Positions 17,725 to 25,616 of a stretch of 64,000 nt of DNA are shown piece by piece. Within the stretch, counting starts at the first letter, position 1. Every line of letters starts with the position of its first letter. The translations under genes and the position numbers were made by a program. Under the pieces are notes generated by a model. That model did no database searches and had not been told where the DNA came from. It saw only the letters and a list, made by a program, of their open reading frames with translations. The stretch comes from Bradyrhizobium septentrionale (lineage in GTDB: Bacteria > Pseudomonadota > Alphaproteobacteria > Rhizobiales > Xanthobacteraceae), in contig NZ_CP088285.1 of the NCBI RefSeq assembly GCF_011516645.4, forward strand, positions 1 through 64,000, given 5' to 3'.

Positions 17725-18083
17725 TTGGTTGCCCCAGCGAGCAGCCTTTTCATTCGCTCAACGAGCTGATCGAACAGCGAGGCCCGCAGGATCGGGCGAT
17801 TGCTGCGCACCACCGGGCCCGCCTGCTTGGGCCGATGCTGCTGCGGTGCCTGATGCCGCCGCTGCCTGACATCAGTGCGCGAGCGCGGCCAGATCGAGGT
17901 GGCTGCGACAGTCTGGTCGCTGCCTGCATCGACCTGCATATTCGGATACTGGCGCTTCATGTCCTCGCGCTGCCAGTTCTCCAGCTCCTGCGGCATGCTG
18001 GTGTGCAGCTCGGTGATCTGCGCGCTGTACTTGTTCAGCTTGGCCAGCAGCTGATCGACGCCCTCGATCCTGACCTCAAACAT
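17715..18083 (-). CDS. HK97 gp10-like head-tail connector/tail component
   Basis: The 122-aa protein starts MFEVRIEGVDQLLAKLNKYS, the usual opening of HK97-gp10-like and Mu virion-morphogenesis proteins. It ends in a basic helix. I chose the ATG at 18083, which overlaps the connector gene stop by 8 bp. It belongs to the neck module. Confidence 0.65.
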   Translation of the reverse strand: MFEVRIEGVDQLLAKLNKYSAQITELHTSMPQELENWQREDMKRQYPNMQVDAGSDQTVAATSIWPRSRTDVRQRRHQAPQQHRPKQAGPVVRSNRPILRASLFDQLVERMKRLLAGATKWP

Positions 18084-18720
18084 AGAAGCGCATATATTTG
18101 TAGAGCAGCGCGTTGACGGTCTCGGCGGCATCGCCGAGCATCCCCATCACGCCGCTGGTCAGGGCCTTGTTGGTATCCATGAACTGCACGCGCGACTCGC
18201 GGTGCGTGATCGATTTGATCCCGGCGACAGCTGCACGGACCCGCTGCATGCGCGCCGCCTGGATCAGCAGCGCGGTCGCCTGCTTCAGCGCGGGTGGGGC
18301 TTCGTCGGGCAGATTGTAGCCGCCGCTATAGGTGACGGTGATCGGCTCCGACCACGCGCCATCGATCCGCATCGTGCCGGATCGGTTCTCGATCTCATAA
18401 GCGGTCGGATCGACCAGCGCACCGCGCGGCGATTCCACGGTCGTCACATCGCCATCGGCGACCGGGTAATGCGTGAGGAAAAGCCGGGGACAATCGAATG
18501 GCATCGAGTCGCCGCGCCATGTCTCGGCGACCTTCTCGAAGCCGAAGACCCGATTGCACATCGTCGCGACCACATCGCTGTAGTGCTCGATGTCCTGCTG
18601 CAGCGCGGCGTCCTCGCTGGTGTCGCTGGGATTGATGTTCAGCATTAGCTTCAGCTCGTCGAGCGTCAGCAGATCGTAGCTCTCGGCCTCGGTGATCACC
18701 TTGACCCAGATGTCGGCCAT
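18076..18720 (-). CDS. gp6-like head-tail connector protein
   Basis: The 214-aa protein contains the gp6-like connector pattern: LLTLDELKLMLNINPSDTSE, then DAALQQDIEHYSDVVATMCN, and later the strand YEIENRSGTMRIDG. Connectors of this family dock under the portal. The start at 18720 overlaps the upstream stop (ATGA). Its partner, a portal, is missing in this window. Confidence 0.82.
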   Translation of the reverse strand: MADIWVKVITEAESYDLLTLDELKLMLNINPSDTSEDAALQQDIEHYSDVVATMCNRVFGFEKVAETWRGDSMPFDCPRLFLTHYPVADGDVTTVESPRGALVDPTAYEIENRSGTMRIDGAWSEPITVTYSGGYNLPDEAPPALKQATALLIQAARMQRVRAAVAGIKSITHRESRVQFMDTNKALTSGVMGMLGDAAETVNALLYKYMRFYV

Positions 18721-20393
18721 CAGCTCGCCTCGTCCTGGAATTGCACGAACAGCTCGCGCAACTGCAGCGGTGCGGCCTCGCTGGTGTCCGACAGGATCGG
18801 CGTTGCGGTGTAGGCCTCGCGGTCGATTGTCCAGCCGATGATCGAGGGCGCAGGCAGGCCGCGCTCGCCGCGCGCTCCCGCTTCGCCACGCGCACCGGGC
18901 GGGCCCTGCTTGCCGGGGCGGCCAGCGCTGGCGATCAGCTGCCAGCCTTCGCCGGGGCACGGCCCCGGATCATCGCTGCGTGCGATGAAGCTGGAGCCGC
19001 CAAGGGCTACGATGTTGAGGAACGAATAGTTCTCTCCCTCGCGGTAGGTGCCGAGAATTTTCGGCATCACTGCATCGCGTCCCTTGGCGGCGATCAGCTG
19101 CCAGTCCTCGTGCGGCGGCGCTTTCGCGGTGTCGCATCGAGCCTGATAGGTCGAGCCCTGATGCAGGACGAGATCGCCATCGTAATGGACCGAACCGTCT
19201 TCATAGGCTCGCGCCGTCTTCAACTGCCCCGGTGCGCCCTTCTCACCGGGCGGGCCCGCTTCGCCGCGCTCGCCGGTTTCGCCTTTTTCACCGGGGACAC
19301 CCTGATCGCCTGCAGGGCCCGACTGGCCTTGCTCGCCCGCTTCGCCTTTTTCGCCGCGCTCGCCGGTTTCGCCCTTTTCACCGGGGACACCCTGATCGCC
19401 TGCAGGGCCCGACTGGCCTTGCTCGCCCGCTTCGCCTTTTTCGCCGCGCTCGCCGGTTTCGCCCTTTTCACCGGGGACACCCTGATCGCCTGCAGGGCCC
19501 GACTGGCCTTGCTCGCCCGCTTCGCCTTTTTCGCCGCGCTCGCCGGTTTCGCCCTTTTCACCGGGGACACCCTGATCGCCTGCAGGGCCCGGCTGGCCTT
19601 GCTCGCCCGCTTCGCCTTTTTCGCCGCGCTCGCCGGTTTCGCCCTTTTCACCGGGGACACCCTGATCGCCTGCAGGGCCCGACTGGCCTTGCTCGCCCGC
19701 TTCGCCTTTTTCGCCTTGCTTGCCATCTTGGCCTCGCTCTCCGTTGTCGCCCCGCTCCCCTTGCGGGCCCTGCTCGCCGCGCTCTCCGCGCTCGCCCATG
19801 GGCCCGATCTCTCCGCGCTCGCCAGTATCATCGCGAGCGCCGAAGGAAGTATCGAGCACGTCATAGAGGTCGCGGTTCTTCGCCTGGGCCAGCTCGTCAT
19901 AGATCACGAGGCTCGGCAGATAGCCGTGCTTGGTGCCAGCCTCGGCAGAGATCGCGCGATAGACCGAGCCGGTGCGCCGCGCGATCATGGTCTTGGTCGA
20001 GGGCACCAGCTCGATCATCTGGCCCAGCTCGGGATCGAGATCGACCATCTGGCGCGCAAATTTGTAGACGATGGCGGCCTGATCCCGATCATTCGCGGCG
20101 GAATAAATTTCGCCGTGGACGATAGCCTCGGGGCCGACCAGATGCGCGAGCACGATGGCCGCGATCAGCGCGGTCTTGCCATTCTTGCGCGCCATCGAGA
20201 GGATCGCGCGCCGCACTACGCGCCGCAGCTTCAGCTGGGGTTCATAGACGGCGCGGATGAACAGCTTCTGGAACGGCTCCAGCTTGAAGGGCTCGCCTTG
20301 GCCCTTGCCCGAGGGCACGGTAAGTTTCTCGATAAACTTGATGACCGCCGTTGCGCGAGCCCTGTCGCGCCTAGCCTGCGATGAGTCCTGCAA
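18720..20393 (-). CDS. Fusion: terminase large-subunit ATPase fragment joined to collagen-like protein
   Basis: This single 557-aa frame is chimeric. Residues 1-187 are the N-terminal ATPase of a phage large terminase, with a Walker A (RKNGKT, 69-74) and Walker B (LVIYDEL, 162-168). The rest of the motor and the whole nuclease domain are absent. From about residue 188 it becomes Gly-X-Y collagen (GERGEKGEAGEQG type) to about 407. Two copies of a W-containing motif (DWQLIAAKG, GWQLIASAG) and a short C-terminal domain follow. Portal, protease and capsid genes, which normally follow the terminase, are missing. The join is near 19,832. It probably cannot package DNA. Confidence 0.85.
   Translation of the reverse strand: MQDSSQARRDRARATAVIKFIEKLTVPSGKGQGEPFKLEPFQKLFIRAVYEPQLKLRRVVRRAILSMARKNGKTALIAAIVLAHLVGPEAIVHGEIYSAANDRDQAAIVYKFARQMVDLDPELGQMIELVPSTKTMIARRTGSVYRAISAEAGTKHGYLPSLVIYDELAQAKNRDLYDVLDTSFGARDDTGERGEIGPMGERGERGEQGPQGERGDNGERGQDGKQGEKGEAGEQGQSGPAGDQGVPGEKGETGERGEKGEAGEQGQPGPAGDQGVPGEKGETGERGEKGEAGEQGQSGPAGDQGVPGEKGETGERGEKGEAGEQGQSGPAGDQGVPGEKGETGERGEKGEAGEQGQSGPAGDQGVPGEKGETGERGEAGPPGEKGAPGQLKTARAYEDGSVHYDGDLVLHQGSTYQARCDTAKAPPHEDWQLIAAKGRDAVMPKILGTYREGENYSFLNIVALGGSSFIARSDDPGPCPGEGWQLIASAGRPGKQGPPGARGEAGARGERGLPAPSIIGWTIDREAYTATPILSDTSEAAPLQLRELFVQFQDEAS
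19261..19710 (-). repeat. Five tandem 90-bp repeats encoding 30-aa collagen-like units
   Basis: Copies start at 19261, 19351, 19441, 19531 and 19621 and differ at only a few bases. Each encodes one 30-residue Gly-X-Y block. The low divergence suggests recent unequal exchange or slippage. Copy number is a likely assembly-sensitive point. Confidence 0.95.
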
Positions 20394-20862
20394 ATTTGCT
20401 CTGCGAATTGGTAGCCTGCGAGCCCGCGCTGATGCGGCTGCGCGCCGCTGGCGTCAGGCCGAACTCGGCGGCGAAGCGCACCACATCGCCCGCATGCTTG
20501 CGCACGATGGAGACCAGCGGATTGACGGCGGCATCGCCGTACTTGGTCTTGATGATCATGCCGTTCATCAGCGGATCATTGCTCTGCATCCGCGCCAGCG
20601 ATTCCGAGGCCATCCGCCATTGCCCGAAAGCGTGGCAGTAGCAGGCGAGCGCGGGGACATCGACTTTCGTCAGCAGGCCGAGCCGATGCAGCTCGGTCGC
20701 GGTGATCCACCACTCATCGGCGGCATAGCCGGTGATGAAGGTCGGCGGCTCGGGGACATCCGGCAGCTGCTCGGGCTGCGGCTCATCGTGCAGCTTGCGC
20801 TGGCCTGGATTCCCGCGCAGCAGCTTCAGATGCGTCGGTAGCGGTCGCTTGCCGGGTTTCAT
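20371..20862 (-). CDS. Terminase small subunit, P27 family
   Basis: The 163-aa protein opens with the P27 pattern (RPLPTHLKLLRGNPGQRKLH) and contains YAADEWWITATELHRLGLLT, then helices and VNPLVSIVRKHAGDVVRFAA. This family binds phage DNA ends with the large subunit. The start at 20862 lies 80 bp inside the 3' end of the Mom-like gene; its 3' end overlaps the terminase fusion by 23 bp. Confidence 0.88.
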   Translation of the reverse strand: MKPGKRPLPTHLKLLRGNPGQRKLHDEPQPEQLPDVPEPPTFITGYAADEWWITATELHRLGLLTKVDVPALACYCHAFGQWRMASESLARMQSNDPLMNGMIIKTKYGDAAVNPLVSIVRKHAGDVVRFAAEFGLTPAARSRISAGSQATNSQSKFAGLIAG

Positions 20863-21610
20863 TTTCCATTCCTCTCTGTCGCTGGAGCGTGGGGATCGGT
20901 GCTGCGCCGTCGCTGTGCCGGTTGGAGCCAGCCATCGCCTGCTTCCCACGCACGCCGCGATACATGGTTGCGCCGCGCGCCTCGATTGCGCTGTAGGGCA
21001 GCGGCTCGCCGACGAGGCGAGCGCGAGCCGCCGGATTGAGAAAATAGATGTAGCGCAGCGTGTGGCCTTCGAGCGTCGGGCCGGTGCCGCGCCATCGCCC
21101 GCCCGTCGCCGCCAGATGCTGCAGCTTATTGCGCCCGGTGATCTGGCTCATCTTGTGAATGATGCTGCCGTCCTCGGCGATGTGCAGGTCCTTGTTGATC
21201 TTGATCGCGGTGAGCAGGAAGCCCGCCGCGCGATAGATCGTGCCGTCGCCGCATTGGCAGGCATCGGCGAAAGAGATGATCCATTCGATATGCGGGTAGT
21301 TCTTCCTGATCATGCGCAGCGCGATGCCGAGCGCGCGGCTTTCCGAATTGCGCGGCAGCGCATCGGTGAAGGCGAGCCGGTTCAATTCGAGGAAGCCGTT
21401 CCAGCCGGTATCGCGGACCAGATGCACGATGTTCGACTTCTGCAGGCTGGGCCCCAATTGCATCGCGCCCTCCAGCATGCCGTGCAGGAAGACGCCGAGC
21501 GACAGCTTCGAATTGCGAACGACCTTGCCGCTGTAATGGACGCGCCGGATCAGCGCGTCAGCATCGCGCTTGGCGATGGGGCGGACCTCGATCTCTTTCG
21601 CGCTGGTCAT
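20783..21610 (-). CDS. Mom-like DNA modification protein (GNAT fold)
   Basis: The 275-aa protein shows the Mom pattern: an N-terminal RDADALIRRVHYSGKVVRNS, then FLELNRLAFTDALPRNSESR, and IEWIISFADACQCGDGTIYR with AAGFLLT. Phage Mu Mom converts adenine to methylcarbamoyl-adenine and shields phage DNA from restriction. An Ala/Arg-rich tail of about 40 residues overlaps the small terminase gene by 80 bp in another frame. It sits in a phage early/packaging operon. Confidence 0.8.
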   Translation of the reverse strand: MTSAKEIEVRPIAKRDADALIRRVHYSGKVVRNSKLSLGVFLHGMLEGAMQLGPSLQKSNIVHLVRDTGWNGFLELNRLAFTDALPRNSESRALGIALRMIRKNYPHIEWIISFADACQCGDGTIYRAAGFLLTAIKINKDLHIAEDGSIIHKMSQITGRNKLQHLAATGGRWRGTGPTLEGHTLRYIYFLNPAARARLVGEPLPYSAIEARGATMYRGVRGKQAMAGSNRHSDGAAPIPTLQRQRGMENETRQATATDASEAAARESRPAQAAR

Positions 21611-21804
21611 TCGCGCCGCAGCACTTCAAGGGTCATGCCCGCGCCGAGCACGATGAGGCCGACGCTCTCGGGGATCAGCTTGCGGAAGTGATCCTCGATC
21701 CATCTGGCCTGCTCGCGGCTCAGCACCTGATCGCATTTCACGACCAGTCGGTCGCCCTCGCGCAGCTCCAGCTTTGCAATTTCAAATCTGGTGGTTTCGG
21801 TCAT
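21607..21804 (-). CDS. Small prophage protein, 65 aa
   Basis: The 65-aa protein has the core KLELREGDRLVVKCDQVLSR and EQARWIEDHFRKLIPES. The start and stop both overlap neighbours as ATGA, between the ParB-like and Mom-like genes. Such short proteins are frequent next to ParB-like genes in rhizobial prophages. Function unknown. Confidence 0.75.
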   Translation of the reverse strand: MTETTRFEIAKLELREGDRLVVKCDQVLSREQARWIEDHFRKLIPESVGLIVLGAGMTLEVLRRE

Positions 21805-22559
21805 CGGTCGTCCTGGTACGCGCGGCAAATTTCCGCCAGCGCGTTGCCGTTCTGGTTTTTGTTTTCCGAGGCCTCGCTCGGCGGTCCGAGGATCGCCGAT
21901 GCGCGCTCTATCGCCTTCGCTACCAGCTCGGCCTGCGTCTCGTGCAGGATGAAGGTCATCTGCTGGAAGGGCGAGCGCTCGCCGTCGCTGATGATCGGCA
22001 TGCCGCCAAGGCCTTCGACGCCTATGCCCATCTCGCGCAGCTCGGTCTCGCTGAAGCCAGTCAGATCGGCGAGGCCGAGCGAGGCGAGGTCGTTCAATTC
22101 GACGCGCAGCAGCGCATCGTCCCACTTGCCGTTCTCGGTCAGCTTGTTGTCGGCGATCAGATAGGCCCGCTTCTGCGCATCTGACCAGCCGCGAGCTACC
22201 ATCGTCGGCACCTGATCGATGCCCAACTGCTCCGCAGCCAGCACTCTCCCGTGGCCAGCTATGATCGACCCGGCTTCATCGATCAGCACCGGGATGGTCC
22301 AGCCCCACTCGCTGATCGAGGCCGCGATCTGCTCGATCTGCTCCTCGGAATGCAGGCGGGCGTTGCGGGCGTTCGGCACCAGCTCGCTGATCGGGCGGCG
22401 CGATACCTGATCCGCAGGCCAGTTCCGGGCTATTTCGGACCCTCCGAAATGGCTGTTTTTGTCGGGACAAACGCCCTTTTTGCTCGACTGCTGCATTCCG
22501 GCTCCCATGGTCACGCCACTGAAAACGCTGCGTTTTTGGCGTTGAGAAGGATCTTCCAC
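21801..22559 (-). CDS. ParB/Srx-like nuclease-fold protein
   Basis: The 252-aa protein contains the ParB N-terminal pattern: PISELVPNARNARLHSEEQI, then IAASISEWGWTIPVLID, then SIIAGHGRVLAAEQLG (the GHGR motif of ParB-like domains), and QKRAYLIADNKLTENGKWD. Phage ParB-like proteins of this type often accompany DNA methylase or Mom genes. The start may be one of two later methionines because residues 1-45 look unstructured. It is probably the first gene of the packaging operon. Confidence 0.82.
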   Translation of the reverse strand: MEDPSQRQKRSVFSGVTMGAGMQQSSKKGVCPDKNSHFGGSEIARNWPADQVSRRPISELVPNARNARLHSEEQIEQIAASISEWGWTIPVLIDEAGSIIAGHGRVLAAEQLGIDQVPTMVARGWSDAQKRAYLIADNKLTENGKWDDALLRVELNDLASLGLADLTGFSETELREMGIGVEGLGGMPIISDGERSPFQQMTFILHETQAELVAKAIERASAILGPPSEASENKNQNGNALAEICRAYQDDR

Positions 22560-23025
22560 GCGGCAACGTGATACCGATGGAAAGGGCCGTTTTGATCAGT
22601 AAGTTAGCCGGGATCGCTTCCTGCTAACTGCGTCAGGTTCGGAGCGGTATTTTCGGAGCAAGCCTATGATCATATTGCAGATTTTGCAGGCGGAGAACTT
22701 TCGTCCTTGAGCGTTTTCTGAATGTGCAGGCGCTAATTTTGGAGCGCCGCCAGCGCTCGGACCCGTCTCGCCAACAGTTAGCGATCCTCCCCCGGCCCCC
22801 GTGGCATATTATTCCCCCATGTTTTCAATTGGTTAGATCGCATTCGAGGCGCGAACGATGCGAATGCATGGTCAAATTCGGACTACCGGAAGGCCCAGAC
22901 CGGGCCCAAACGGCCTGATCTGGCTCTCCTTGCGCCCCGTTCACTCGCAATAGAACCAACTTCCACGCAAATAGCGTCGCTGTATCAATGGCTTGTGGCT
23001 ACCATTCGGAGCCCACGATGGGGCA
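22560..23025. other. 466-bp non-coding interval ahead of the ParB-like operon
   Basis: No open frame here has coding character. It is lower in GC than the neighbours, and the promoter of the minus-strand packaging operon must lie here. I see no clear -35/-10 pair or terminator. Confidence 0.5.
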
Positions 23026-23265
23026 TCAGCGCGGAGCCACCAGCTTGCTGCGGACCTCCTCGCAGCTCTCTGACACAGTGACGAACTTGCCATCGGTAAG
23101 GCCGATCATGCAGTGGACCTCACTGGTGAAGAACTTGCTCTGCTGATCGGCCTCGCGTGAGGCGCGCAGGGTGGTGACCTGATCCGGGTTGATCTCGACC
23201 GCATACCCATCAGGGCCATGGAACGAGACGAGGCGCAGCGCGACGACGGCAGCAAGCAGGATCAT
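23026..23265 (-). CDS. Small secreted or membrane-anchored prophage protein, 79 aa
   Basis: The 79-aa protein begins with a short hydrophobic stretch (MILLAAVVALRLV) and continues with GYAVEINPDQVTTLRASREA, and two cysteines at VHCMIG and ESCEEV. AAGGGC precedes the ATG. Proteins of this pattern sit in rhizobial prophage lysis or early regions. A role in lysis is only suggested by the neighbouring membrane ORF. Confidence 0.6.
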   Translation of the reverse strand: MILLAAVVALRLVSFHGPDGYAVEINPDQVTTLRASREADQQSKFFTSEVHCMIGLTDGKFVTVSESCEEVRSKLVAPR

Positions 23266-23335
23266 TCAGCAGCCCTTGCAAATGTCCGGTGGTGGCGGCT
23301 CAGCTGGCGGCAGCGCATCAAACCGCGACTGCTTC

Positions 23336-23560
23336 CTATTGATAGGCCCAAAAGTGCGGCAGGCCACCGCCCAGGCCCAGCACGCCAGCGAGCCACGTCA
23401 CGATGGCGATGATGCACAGCAGGCCAACGATGATCTGCGCCCATTTGTAGACCATCGGATCGATGCTCCAGCCGAGGAAGCCGGTGATCAGCCAGCGCAT
23501 CGCATAGGCGATCACGATGATGATCGCGAGATAGAGCAGCAGGTCCAGAAACGAGATCAG
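23336..23560 (-). CDS. Two-helix membrane protein, possible holin; start unclear
   Basis: The frame encodes FLDLLLYLAIIIVIAYAMRW, a loop with YKWAQ, then IIVGLLCIIAIVTWLAG, i.e. two transmembrane helices in about 73 residues, as in small holins. It has no ATG in frame after the terminator just upstream. An ATG at 23570 with GGAGG in front reads in another frame and would give a non-hydrophobic product. Either a CTG at 23560 is used or a one-base indel broke the start. It may be a pseudogene. Confidence 0.5.
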   Translation of the reverse strand: MISFLDLLLYLAIIIVIAYAMRWLITGFLGWSIDPMVYKWAQIIVGLLCIIAIVTWLAGVLGLGGGLPHFWAYQ

Positions 23561-23582
23561 GGATCGACATGCCGCGCCTCCA

Positions 23583-23611
23583 CAAAAAACCGGCCTCAGT
23601 GTGAAGCCGGT
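23583..23611 (-). terminator. Rho-independent terminator
   Basis: On the minus strand ACCGGCTTC, loop ACACT, GAGGCCGGT forms a 9-bp stem with one G-T pair, followed by six T. It ends the transcript of the 201-aa gene just upstream. Confidence 0.8.
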
Positions 23612-23684
23612 GAAAGCAATGTTGTGTAGCGTCTGGACACAGGGGCGAGTCACACTTCGAGCCGCACCTGCGCGCGTGAAGAGA

Positions 23685-24290
23685 TCACTCTGGAACTGGA
23701 AAATCAATTCCCGGCAGCGGCGGGAAGATGTGATGTGGACCTGTCTGGACCTCATTGGTCAAAATCTGTCGAAAAATATTTTGTCGCAGGCGGGCTCGGG
23801 CCTCGGCATAGGACATGCCGCGCCCTTGCTGCTTGGCTTCCAGCCGCCACGCGCGATAGGCCGAATTGAACCACGCCAGCTCGCCTGCGGCTTGCGCCTG
23901 CGCGATCCGCTGCTCGATGTATGCGACCGCCGTGCGCGCCCGCGCGAGCACGGTGTCGTGCTCGGTAAGCGCAATGCCCATATGCGCGGCGACGTTCTCG
24001 ACCTTGCGCTGCGCGGTCCTGGCGGTGGCTACCAGCAGGCCATCGTCGCCTCGCGAAAGGCTGGCGTTGACCTCGCGGCAGATCAGCCTCGCGTCGGTTT
24101 TATCCTTCACCCAGTACGCGCAGGTGATCTGCAATGCGGGCCATCTGCGGCGCAAGGCCAGCAGGCTGTGCAGCAGATCGCGCGAGCATGAGACGAAAGC
24201 ACCTGCAGGCAGCGCGGCAACATAGATCGCGACCACACCGTAGATCGCCAGATATTCCCGCACAGCTCCTCTCGGCAGCATCAGTGCCAT
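23685..24290 (-). CDS. Hypothetical prophage protein, 201 aa
   Basis: The 201-aa protein has a hydrophobic N-terminus (EYLAIYGVVAIYVAALPAGA) and helical charged segments (LLHSLLALRRRWPALQI, then RTAVAYIEQRIAQAQAAGEL and AWFNSAYRAWRLEAKQQGRG). I chose the ATG at 24290. Its upstream region is cut 40 bp away by the IS3 element, so this gene lost its original promoter side. Function unknown. Confidence 0.6.
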   Translation of the reverse strand: MALMLPRGAVREYLAIYGVVAIYVAALPAGAFVSCSRDLLHSLLALRRRWPALQITCAYWVKDKTDARLICREVNASLSRGDDGLLVATARTAQRKVENVAAHMGIALTEHDTVLARARTAVAYIEQRIAQAQAAGELAWFNSAYRAWRLEAKQQGRGMSYAEARARLRQNIFRQILTNEVQTGPHHIFPPLPGIDFPVPE

Positions 24291-24420
24291 CGGGTGCCTC
24301 GATCTTATGCGGTTTGTGACAGAACAGCGCAGAGAGCTGGCTCCGCAAATTCGGACAGTAGCTTGAGTGGATTTTCTGCCTGACAGCGGCGAGGATTCTT
24401 GCCGCGAATCAGGAGCGAAG

Positions 24421-24726
24421 ATGACGAAGAAGAGCCGCCGGATGCATTCTCCGGCATTCAAGGCGAAGGTTGCTTTGGCTGCGGTCAAAGGCGACAAGAC
24501 GCTGGCGGAGCTGGCGCAACTGTTTGATGTTCATCCGAACCAGATCACGATCTGGAAAAACCAGCTCCTGGAAGGCGCCGCCGGCGTGTTTGGGCATGAC
24601 AAGGCGTCGGCCGAGACGCCGGTCGATTTGAAGGCGTTACATGCCAAGATCGGCGAGCTGGCGTTGGAAAACGATTTTTTGTCCGGCGCGCTCACCAAGG
24701 CGGGCCTGCTGAGCGCAAAGCGATGA
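24421..24726 (+). CDS. IS3-family transposase OrfA
   Basis: This 101-aa protein is the HTH_21-type DNA-binding subunit: RRMHSPAFKAKVALAAVKGD, then a helix-turn-helix ELAQLFDVHPNQITIWKNQL, then a leucine-zipper-like LHAKIGELALENDFLSGAL. The ATG at 24421 has GGAGCG in front. It overlaps orfB by 4 bp; the full transposase would arise by -1 frameshifting. Confidence 0.92.
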   Translation: MTKKSRRMHSPAFKAKVALAAVKGDKTLAELAQLFDVHPNQITIWKNQLLEGAAGVFGHDKASAETPVDLKALHAKIGELALENDFLSGALTKAGLLSAKR

Positions 24727-25550
24727 TCGACCGCGGTCATGATCTTTCTATCGTGCGCCAGGCGAAGGTCCTGAAGCTGGCTCGCAGCACGGTCTACTAT
24801 GAACCTCGGCCAGTTTCGGCCGAGGACCTTGCCTTGATGCGTCGGCTCGATGAGCTGCATCTCGATTATCCCTTCGCGGGAGCGCGTATGCAGCGATCGT
24901 TGCTGCGGCGGGAGGGCGTATACGCCGGTCGCCGCCACATCGCGACGCTGATGAAGCGCATGGGGATCGAGGCGGTCTATCGTCGCCCGAACACGAGTAA
25001 GCCGGCACCGGGTCACAAGATCTACCCGTACCTGTTGCGCGGATTGAAGATCGAGCGGCCCGACCAGGCGTGGGCAATGGACATCACCTACATTCCGATG
25101 CGGCGTGGCTTCGTCTATCTCGCGGCGGTCGTCGATGTGTTCAGCCGACGGGTCCTGGCCCATCGCGTCTCGATCACAATGGAGGCGGCCTTCTGCGTCG
25201 AAGCGGTCCAGGAGGCGTTGGCGAAGCACGGCAGGCCCGAGATTTTCAACACGGACCAGGGCAGCCAGTTCACCAGCCTCGAGTTCACCGATGTGCTGCT
25301 GGACGCGAAGATCGCCATCAGCATGGACGGCAAGGGCGCCTGGCGCGACAACGTGTTTGTCGAGCGGCTCTGGCGCACGGTCAAATACGAAGAAGTTTAT
25401 CTCCGCGCCTACGACAGCGTGTCCGAGGCGCGAGCGTCAATTGCCAAGTATCTGGCCTTCTACAATCAGGGACGCCCTCACTCGAGCCTTGACGGGCGCA
25501 CGCCCGACGAGGCTTACTTCGGCACGCAAGCTATGGTGATGGCCGCATGA
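24723..25550 (+). CDS. IS3-family transposase OrfB (DDE integrase)
   Basis: The 275-aa protein has an HTH-like N-terminus, then a retroviral integrase core with the DDE residues visible in WAMDITYIP, FNTDQGSQF and FVERLWRTVKYEE. It ends NQGRPHSSLDGRTPDEAY, the family's usual C-terminus. No frameshift or stop interrupts it, so the element is probably active. Confidence 0.95.
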   Translation: MIDRGHDLSIVRQAKVLKLARSTVYYEPRPVSAEDLALMRRLDELHLDYPFAGARMQRSLLRREGVYAGRRHIATLMKRMGIEAVYRRPNTSKPAPGHKIYPYLLRGLKIERPDQAWAMDITYIPMRRGFVYLAAVVDVFSRRVLAHRVSITMEAAFCVEAVQEALAKHGRPEIFNTDQGSQFTSLEFTDVLLDAKIAISMDGKGAWRDNVFVERLWRTVKYEEVYLRAYDSVSEARASIAKYLAFYNQGRPHSSLDGRTPDEAYFGTQAMVMAA

Positions 25551-25559
25551 CCGTCGCCG

Positions 25560-25616
25560 ACGATTTTGTCGTCGCTCTGGTCGGGCTACGCCCTCCCGAC
25601 GCAACGACAAAATCGT
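25560..25616. repeat. Perfect 13-bp inverted repeat after the IS3 transposase
   Basis: ACGATTTTGTCGT at 25560-25572 faces ACGACAAAATCGT at 25604-25616, with an inner GTCGGG/CCCGAC pair. The 57-bp hairpin starts 10 bp past the orfB stop and lies inside the element. It may terminate transcripts from either side; no U-run follows. Confidence 0.8.

Noticed and set aside
19231..19720. CRISPR-like regular spacing of repeats
   Set aside because: The 90-bp units are contiguous, in frame and encode Gly-X-Y blocks, with no unique spacers.
18741..20384. A 547-aa plus-strand frame with Ala/Leu/Phe repeats
   Set aside because: It is the mirror of the collagen repeat gene; repeats keep all frames open. 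The minus frame has the Walker motifs and collagen pattern.
22724..22918. A 64-aa plus-strand frame in the gap before the ParB-like operon
   Set aside because: Its composition (Arg/Pro/Gln/His) and lack of a ribosome-binding site give no support.
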